Shown here: piece after piece, positions 25,013 to 29,782 of the stretch
How the letters are laid out: every line of letters starts with the position of its first letter
Position numbering within the stretch: the first letter of the stretch is position 1
Assembly: GCA_964643965.1 (NCBI GenBank)
Contig: CAZXVH010000065.1
Coordinates: forward strand, 1 to 29,782
Direction: 5' to 3'
DNA from: GCA-2746795 sp964643965
GTDB taxonomy: Bacteria > Chloroflexota > Anaerolineae > Promineifilales > Promineifilaceae
Length of the DNA stretch: 29,782 bases
Made by a program: the position numbers and the translations under genes
The notes under the pieces: model-generated
The model's input: only the letters and a program-made list of their open reading frames with translations
Told to the model about the DNA's origin: nothing
The model's database searches: none

Positions 25013-26653
25013 CTAACTGCCACTATGCGGCGATACCGGCTGGTCTGAACTACCGAAGATAAGATCAAACCCATTTGATGAATATTGTGTCCACCCCGTA
25101 GGGTCGCTTTCAAAACCAGGGGTCGCCAGGGAATTGATGGACGTCGCTGGTTGGGTTTTGATCACCATAGGTAGATAGACGAAATTTGCTATTTCATAAA
25201 GTGCTGCATACGCATCAATAATGCCCGCCCCACAACTGCTGGTATTACAACCGCTGCCGGCCGGAAAAGGCCGCGCCGTACTTTGCAGCAGAGAAAGAAC
25301 CTGCGCCTGGTTATAACCTGGCAAAATTCCCTTAATCAAAGAAGCCACGCCCGCCACATGAGGCGTCGCCATACTGGTTCCCTGGTAAAAAGCATAACTG
25401 TTGCTGTTATTCGGCGTGGTTGTGCCGCTATCTAAGGTAGAGAGAACCCCATTGGCGCTAACGGCCGTTTCCCCCCCAGGCGCGCTCACTTCAATAATAC
25501 TGCCATAGTTGCTATACCAGGCTTTGTCGCCAGTGCGGTCAGTGGCGGCTACGGTGATGATGTTGTTGCAGTTGCCGGGACTGTACCCAGAGGCATTGGC
25601 GTTGTCGTTTCCGGCGGCAATCACCACCGTGGCCCCGGCCGCCACCACGGCATTGATGGCGTTTTGCTCACTGATGGCACAAGCGCCATAGCCGCCCAGG
25701 CTGAGATTCAGGACATCGGCCGGATAGGCGTTATTCGGTACACCGGTCACACTCAAACCGGCTGCCCATTTCATGCCGTCTACAATATCGGATGTGTAGC
25801 CGCCGCATTTGCCCAACACCCGCACCGGCAATATTTTGGCGTTCCAGTTCACGCCGGTCACGCCCAGGTTGTTATTGCTCTTGGCGCCAATGGTGCCCGC
25901 CACATGGGTGCCATGCCAACTGCTGTCTCTCTGCGAGTGGGCATACCCGCACTCATTAACAGTCACCCAATCACCGGGATCGGCCGGATCATTGTCACGG
26001 CCGTCACCATCATTGGCAACAAATAAATCATCGATAAAGTCATAACCAGGCACAGTCTTACCCGCCAGATCGGTGTGGTTCAAAATGCCGGTATCGATCA
26101 CCGCCACCACCGTACTGGCCGAGCCGGTGCTGATGTTCCAGGCAGGAACCAGGTTGACGCCTTCTGAGGTGTTGGCCGTATATTTCAGATGCCACATCTG
26201 GCCCCAGAGCGTATCGTTTGGCGTCAGGTCGGGCATGAGGATACGTTTGCTGGTATCGGTGTCGATACGCTTGATGCGATCCGGTTCGGCGTAGACTACC
26301 CCAGGCAGCATCGTTAACTCCACTGACATTTTGGCAACCTCTGCTTCGGCCGTCCAATCCGGCAGCGCCAAAACATGGGTGTCGTCCGACATGGGCCGCA
26401 CATACGACAGGGGGACGCCGGCGGCGGCGCTCAGGGCAGGCAGTTGGCCGTCAGCGTCGGCTGCCAACAAACTTTTTGAAGCAACCTCCCCGGTAAACTG
26501 AATGATGATCTGGTTGGTCGGCGGCGTCACAACTCCACTGCCAAAGAGGGTGTTGTCAGGCAACGGCGTTGGCTCCTGGCCCTGAATACTGCCCGAAATG
26601 ACAATAACAGCCACAAGCGAGAATAAAATGCTCAACATCACTAATTTTTTCAT
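25013..26653 (-). CDS. Secreted subtilisin-like serine protease (S8), C-terminally truncated
   Basis: A 546-residue protein. Signal peptide at residues 1-26, I9-like propeptide to about 125, and a peptidase S8 domain with the full triad: Asp187 in VVAVIDTGIL, His247 in HGTHVAGTIGA and Ser427 in GTSMATPHVAGVASL. The oxyanion Asn lies in VVIAAGNDNANASGY. A segment FVYLPMVIK follows the catalytic domain, then a beta-sandwich domain begins (GFESDPTGWTQYSSNGFDL). It stops at TAG just after SPHSGS, where relatives have Trp (TGG), and the rest of the domain is frameshifted and partly deleted downstream. The catalytic part is intact, so a shortened active protease is possible. AGGAGATGAT before the ATG is a good RBS. 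Confidence 0.9.
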   Translation of the reverse strand: MKKLVMLSILFSLVAVIVISGSIQGQEPTPLPDNTLFGSGVVTPPTNQIIIQFTGEVASKSLLAADADGQLPALSAAAGVPLSYVRPMSDDTHVLALPDWTAEAEVAKMSVELTMLPGVVYAEPDRIKRIDTDTSKRILMPDLTPNDTLWGQMWHLKYTANTSEGVNLVPAWNISTGSASTVVAVIDTGILNHTDLAGKTVPGYDFIDDLFVANDGDGRDNDPADPGDWVTVNECGYAHSQRDSSWHGTHVAGTIGAKSNNNLGVTGVNWNAKILPVRVLGKCGGYTSDIVDGMKWAAGLSVTGVPNNAYPADVLNLSLGGYGACAISEQNAINAVVAAGATVVIAAGNDNANASGYSPGNCNNIITVAATDRTGDKAWYSNYGSIIEVSAPGGETAVSANGVLSTLDSGTTTPNNSNSYAFYQGTSMATPHVAGVASLIKGILPGYNQAQVLSLLQSTARPFPAGSGCNTSSCGAGIIDAYAALYEIANFVYLPMVIKTQPATSINSLATPGFESDPTGWTQYSSNGFDLIFGSSDQPVSPHSGS

Positions 26654-26894
26654 ATCATCTCCTAAATTTGAGGTTGGCTATCCACCAAAGTGTGGGTAAA
26701 AAATGAAAGGCAATTTTGTGACCCACATATCTTTAAACGCATGGTCAAAGTATACCCGTTTGCCTGAGTTTAAGACAATCATACAATCGGCGCGGGAAAC
26801 ATTTTTTGACAATCCTCCCAAACTTCTGTATTTTCCCCACCACTTAACAAACCAACACCTTGCTACCCGGCAACTTTGCCACCTGGAGTTAACC

Positions 26895-27146
26895 ATGAAC
26901 GCACAAAGCATCCGCGAAAGAATCCGCACCTTCATCGTCACCGAACTGATTCGTGACGAGAGCTACAATCTCAAAAACGATGAAGGCATCATCACTGGCG
27001 GCCTCATGGATTCCTTTGCCCTGGCCGAATTCGGCGTCTTTATCGAAGACGAATACGACATCTACATCCCCGATTCTGACCTGACGGTTGAGAACCTGGA
27101 TACCCTCGATCAAATGGTGGCCCGGGTGATGCGGGATATGGCTTAA
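26895..27146 (+). CDS. Stand-alone acyl carrier protein
   Basis: An 83-residue acidic protein. GGLMDSFALAEFGVFIEDEY contains the DS pair whose Ser (about residue 38) accepts phosphopantetheine, followed by helix III and IYIPDSDLTVENLDTLDQM typical of ACP helices. Length matches free-standing ACP, DltC and exopolysaccharide-type carrier proteins. GGAG 7 nt before the ATG at 26895 sets the start; a longer frame from 26703 would add 64 residues without a family match. No ligase or condensing enzyme is adjacent. It could carry an acyl group for the MBOAT locus 10 kb away, but this is speculation. Its stop is 8 bp from the stop of the convergent gene. Confidence 0.85.
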   Translation: MNAQSIRERIRTFIVTELIRDESYNLKNDEGIITGGLMDSFALAEFGVFIEDEYDIYIPDSDLTVENLDTLDQMVARVMRDMA

Positions 27147-27154
27147 ACGATTCC

Positions 27155-27787
27155 TCAATAAGGGGGTTCGGCCGGTCCATCATAACCACACATGCCCACA
27201 CGCGGCGAGTTAAACAAAGGCATCGGTTCCCCGTAATCTTCATGGGGATGGCTCTCAGCATGTTCGTCACACAAAAAACCTGACTCTTCATCTTCATACA
27301 GACATTCGATACAGAAACAGGTTGCCGGTGCGCCACATACCATACACAACGCTTCAGGCATCTCATTTCGCGCCATCAAAGCAATGGGATGCTTCGTCGT
27401 GGCCGCTCCCCGGCGAAGGTCTACTATTTTAACGGCCGTTTCAGACGATGAGCCAAAATCATAGATATGGGTCAACTGCACACCGGTATCAAACACCTGG
27501 TCAGCCACCCGGCTCATAGCCACTTCAGTGGCCCAGGCGCCGCCAATAAAAAACTCGCTCATATGGCCGCAGCATTCTAGCCAGATAGCCCGCAAATAAT
27601 TGTCTAATTCCTGCAACCGCGCCGAACCGCGCATTTCCAGGTGCAGCCAAAAATCACGGTTCCAGGCGTCTTCCACTTGCAAGTGATAGATAGTTTCGGC
27701 TTTGCCCCGCCCCGCCTCCGCTTTGGCAATAGCTTCCTGCCGCTCCGGGCAGCTTTTCAGATGACGAGACAAGCCCCCTTTTGTCAT
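27155..27787 (-). CDS. pRiA4b ORF-3-like protein, zinc finger broken at 5' end
   Basis: As written, 210 residues. Residues about 33-110 match the plasmid pRiA4b ORF-3-like pattern: YHLQVEDAWNRDFWLHLEM, LQELDNYLRAIWLECCGHMSEF and THIYDFGSSSE. Residues 145-178 hold cysteines CMVCGAPATCFCIEC, a probable zinc ribbon. The ATG used has AAGGAG directly against it, which is poor. The likely original ATG is at 27835, behind an excellent GGAGGTAATC, but a TAA is the fifth codon there. Upstream codons encode CVYCGKE, the first half of a C2HC finger completed by the HLKSC of this ORF. The gene is therefore either recently damaged or expressed without its first cysteine pair. Function of the family is unknown to me. 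Confidence 0.75.
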   Translation of the reverse strand: MTKGGLSRHLKSCPERQEAIAKAEAGRGKAETIYHLQVEDAWNRDFWLHLEMRGSARLQELDNYLRAIWLECCGHMSEFFIGGAWATEVAMSRVADQVFDTGVQLTHIYDFGSSSETAVKIVDLRRGAATTKHPIALMARNEMPEALCMVCGAPATCFCIECLYEDEESGFLCDEHAESHPHEDYGEPMPLFNSPRVGMCGYDGPAEPPY

Positions 27788-27835
27788 CTCCTTGCCGCAA
27801 TAAACACATCTTCCTTTTGATTATTTTCCTGCCAT
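27788..27835 (-). other. Interrupted 5' end of the pRiA4b-like gene
   Basis: ATG at 27835 with a strong Shine-Dalgarno, then codons M-A-G-K, a TAA at 27823-27821, and an open stretch reading SKGRCVYCGKE that runs in frame into the gene. No start codon lies between the TAA and the ATG at 27787. Confidence 0.8.
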
Positions 27836-27852
27836 GATTACCTCCAATAATC

Positions 27853-28314
27853 CTAACTTCCGCCTCGACTATTTTTTATTCTAATCCGTGCCAGACCATG
27901 CTCCACAAACTCATCACTGTATTTTGCATCTAATTCCCCTAACTCCATCAACCGCCTTTCCACAGGAAGCTCCCAGGCGACCTCGAATCCCCCATACCGG
28001 TTTACGAAATCTCTAGTTGCCAGCCGGCTAGCGAGTTCCTCCCAAAATGAGTCATTATCATACTCGTCTATAAACACACGCGCCAAACCCTCTTCAAGCT
28101 CTCGTGTGGGAAAATGTGTCTTATACTTCTCGTCATATTCAACCAGATCATCCAACCCATTTTTTATGGCTAATTTGAACAGCTTTTGCTCTAATTCCTC
28201 ATAGCGGACTGTACGTGGATCTTCCCCTATCTTATGAGCATTTAGAACCCATTCGGCAATGTATACCATGACAATCAAATCTCGGAACTCGTCTTTTGAT
28301 AAGTTAATATTCAC
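27853..28314 (-). CDS. Hypothetical acidic protein, 153 aa, GTG start
   Basis: A soluble, Glu/Asp-rich, probably all-helical protein without signal peptide. I recognise no family. The GTG at 28314 is preceded by AGAGGAGG at good spacing; the ATG at 28335 lies upstream of that ribosome-binding site and would make it part of the coding region, so GTG is preferred. It lies 41 bp after the larger pRiA4b-like gene and 17 bp before the original start of the smaller one, so the three look like an operon. Its conserved place between two proteins of the same family suggests a shared but unknown function. Confidence 0.7.
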   Translation of the reverse strand: MNINLSKDEFRDLIVMVYIAEWVLNAHKIGEDPRTVRYEELEQKLFKLAIKNGLDDLVEYDEKYKTHFPTRELEEGLARVFIDEYDNDSFWEELASRLATRDFVNRYGGFEVAWELPVERRLMELGELDAKYSDEFVEHGLARIRIKNSRGGS

Positions 28315-28355
28315 GTTTCCTCCTCTGCCCAGCATTACAACAAAATGCCGTTAAC

Positions 28356-29782
28356 CTAATACAAGATTTCTTCAGCATAATGAACCTCATGATATTTTTG
28401 AAGACAGGCTTCACAAATCACCACTTCTCGTTGTTCTTCATTTGAACATTCGATGCAAATCCAGGTGGCTCTTTTCTTTTTACCATCTTCCTTGCAACGA
28501 ATGCAGTATTTGTAACGCGGCTTATTTTGCGTAACTTGCCGGGGGTATTCCACGCCTGGCTCCGGCCTGGGAATCGCTTCTAATTCCAGGCGATGATCGA
28601 TCCAATCGCCAAAATCAAAAACATATTTCAACTTATCTCCTTTTTCTAGCCCTAATGTCGCTATCTGCACGTCCTCCCCAAAACCCTCATCTCCAAATGG
28701 ATAAATAGTTGCCAATTCAATTTCTCGGGGACGACGCCCTTTTCCCCTGGAGATCAACTGCCAAAAACCGCTCAAGTGATCCCACCCGTGTTCAAAAGCG
28801 TCGTGAAGCAGGTCATCTAAATCAGCCAGAGTTTGTTCGCCCTGTATCTCAAGCCGCCGCCATAAGCCTTTTCTGTGTGTTAAGTACGCTTTGAACTGGT
28901 AAACTTGCTGTTTCTCAGCAGCGGATAATTCCATTTCTTGCTCCTGTTCTTCCTCATCCTCTAGATCGTCGAAAAACCAATCCAGCATTGTGAAATCAGA
29001 TTTATACTTGATGTCATGACCCCACCAATCCATGCGCCCATCTTCTTTGATAACCCACAGCCAATGATCGGGAATGATGTCATCCTGTGGCAGCCGAATG
29101 AGAGCCGTAGGCACTGCCCTTTGCCCCTCCAGGCTTTCATAGCGGGACAGTTCCAAATCTGCGTAGAGCGTATCGGCCAGCATCTGGTTGCGTTGGGCGA
29201 CGGCTTCTGCCTGTTCCTGGCGCTGGCCGGCCGGTTCTAAGGCGAGTTGAAAACGGCCGTTTTCCCAATCCAGTATCGTAATGATCACACTGTCACCCAG
29301 TTGAGCCTCGTGCATGGGCTGCCAATCAGCCAAATCGATAACCATCAACTTACTTATTTGCAAACCAAAGATTGTGTCTTTTTCTTCTCGTTCATAGGTA
29401 AGAAATTTAGTGGGCAGCGAACGGCCGTTTTCATCCACTAAACGAATATCCTTTTCTTCAATTTCTTGGAATCGAGGAAGATGAGTCACAATATGCGCAA
29501 ATGCGGGTGTAAAGCGGAGGCATTTGTGTTCCACCTCGAATTCAGTAAGCGGCACACGTAAACGGATGCCTTTGAGCGCCACGCGAGTAGGCACAATCGT
29601 ATCGTTATCCAAAAACAAAAACAGACTGCCCTCATAATCATTCCGAATCGCTCCCCTGACGCCACTTTCCGGGTTTTTCGCTGTAGAATGCCACATAGAC
29701 AAAACCTGTTGTATAAATTCTTTAATAGGAACAGGTCCATTCAGCTCTGTCGCCAGTTGCTCAATGACTTCTTGCCGACTAA
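28356..29782 (-). CDS. Partial HTH and pRiA4b ORF-3-like zinc-binding protein
   Basis: At least 474 residues are visible and the frame is still open at the right edge, so the 5' end is missing; internal TTG and ATG codons near 29702 are not the start. The visible N-terminus (VIEQLATELNGPVPIKEFIQ to ESGVRGAIRND) resembles a HARE-type winged helix that may bind DNA. A middle region of about 200 residues is unassigned. Residues from about 300 form a pRiA4b ORF-3-like domain: YQFKAYLTHRKGLWRRLEI, LLHDAFEHGWDHLSGFW and LKYVFDFGDWIDHRLEL. The C-terminus has CIRCKEDGKKK, WICIECSNEEQ and VVICEACLQKYH, cysteine pairs of a probable treble-clef or zinc ribbon. Function unknown; a nucleic-acid role is possible. 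Confidence 0.8.
   Translation of the reverse strand, partial: SRQEVIEQLATELNGPVPIKEFIQQVLSMWHSTAKNPESGVRGAIRNDYEGSLFLFLDNDTIVPTRVALKGIRLRVPLTEFEVEHKCLRFTPAFAHIVTHLPRFQEIEEKDIRLVDENGRSLPTKFLTYEREEKDTIFGLQISKLMVIDLADWQPMHEAQLGDSVIITILDWENGRFQLALEPAGQRQEQAEAVAQRNQMLADTLYADLELSRYESLEGQRAVPTALIRLPQDDIIPDHWLWVIKEDGRMDWWGHDIKYKSDFTMLDWFFDDLEDEEEQEQEMELSAAEKQQVYQFKAYLTHRKGLWRRLEIQGEQTLADLDDLLHDAFEHGWDHLSGFWQLISRGKGRRPREIELATIYPFGDEGFGEDVQIATLGLEKGDKLKYVFDFGDWIDHRLELEAIPRPEPGVEYPRQVTQNKPRYKYCIRCKEDGKKKRATWICIECSNEEQREVVICEACLQKYHEVHYAEEILY

Larger units (their letters stand above)
95..29428. repeat. Highly iterated palindrome ACGGCCGT, about 42 copies
   Basis: The octamer ACGGCCGT occurs about 42 times by hand count across the whole window, often extended to AACGGCCGTT and followed by TCC or CCC. 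Examples start at 95, 863, 3944, 6771, 7663, 8788, 9370, 9388, 11012, 11048, 11129, 12941, 12989, 13046, 15496, 17452, 21387, 21415, 21453, 22068, 24481, 27432, 29253 and 29421. Less than one copy is expected from base composition. Most are inside genes, in different reading frames. Confidence 0.95.

Noticed and set aside
26703..26894. 64-residue N-terminal extension of the acyl carrier protein
   Set aside because: No ACP has this extension as far as I know, the internal ATG at 26895 has a good RBS, and the extension overlaps the upstream regulatory region of the divergent protease.

Overview
The window is about 29.8 kb of a draft assembly; a run of exactly 100 N at 12039-12138 marks a scaffold gap. 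It most resembles a free-living member of the Chloroflexota, probably Anaerolineae-like. This is inference from style: lipoproteins with Thr/Pro linkers, a BTAD/NB-ARC/TPR regulator, large secreted proteases carrying a YLP(L/M)(I/V)(L/I)K segment, and the octamer ACGGCCGT at about 42 places. There are no rRNA or tRNA genes, phage genes, transposases or CRISPR arrays that I can see.

Layout. 1-2 kb (minus): a radical SAM/SPASM maturase-like enzyme with a PqqD-like N-terminus, then a small membrane zinc-ribbon protein. 2.2-9 kb (plus): a UbiB/ABC1 kinase fused to a holin-like membrane domain, a multi-pass membrane protein, a PHP-domain phosphoesterase, and an SDR plus FAD-oxidase pair resembling DprE2/DprE1. 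9-10.5 kb (minus): a small unknown protein and a MalK/UgpC-type ABC ATPase, with a hairpin terminator built from two ACGGCCGT copies.

10.9-17.6 kb (plus) is the most interesting part: an apparent cell-envelope polymer acylation locus. It holds three paralogous SGNH-type lipoproteins, a small lipoprotein, an unlisted 39-codon membrane micro-ORF (12684-12803), an AlgI/DltB-type MBOAT acyltransferase and a membrane-anchored SGNH protein. The micro-ORF has one transmembrane helix and ends in WIYQGF, which resembles the C-terminal acyl-carrying motif of DltX in dlt operons. It overlaps the next SGNH gene by TAATG. I propose an MBOAT / DltX-like relay peptide / SGNH pathway for acylating a surface polymer.

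17.7-26.7 kb: a secreted metzincin-like metalloprotease (minus), a BTAD/NB-ARC/TPR regulator followed at 3 nt by a lipoprotein with an emfourin-like (protease inhibitor) domain (plus), and a secreted subtilisin-like protease whose C-terminal domain is broken by a stop codon and a frameshift (minus). 26.9 kb: a stand-alone acyl carrier protein. 27.2-29.8 kb (minus): a three-gene set with two pRiA4b ORF-3-like proteins, one with a nonsense codon near its 5' end and one running off the window edge.

All functions are assigned from motifs read by eye; no searches were run.
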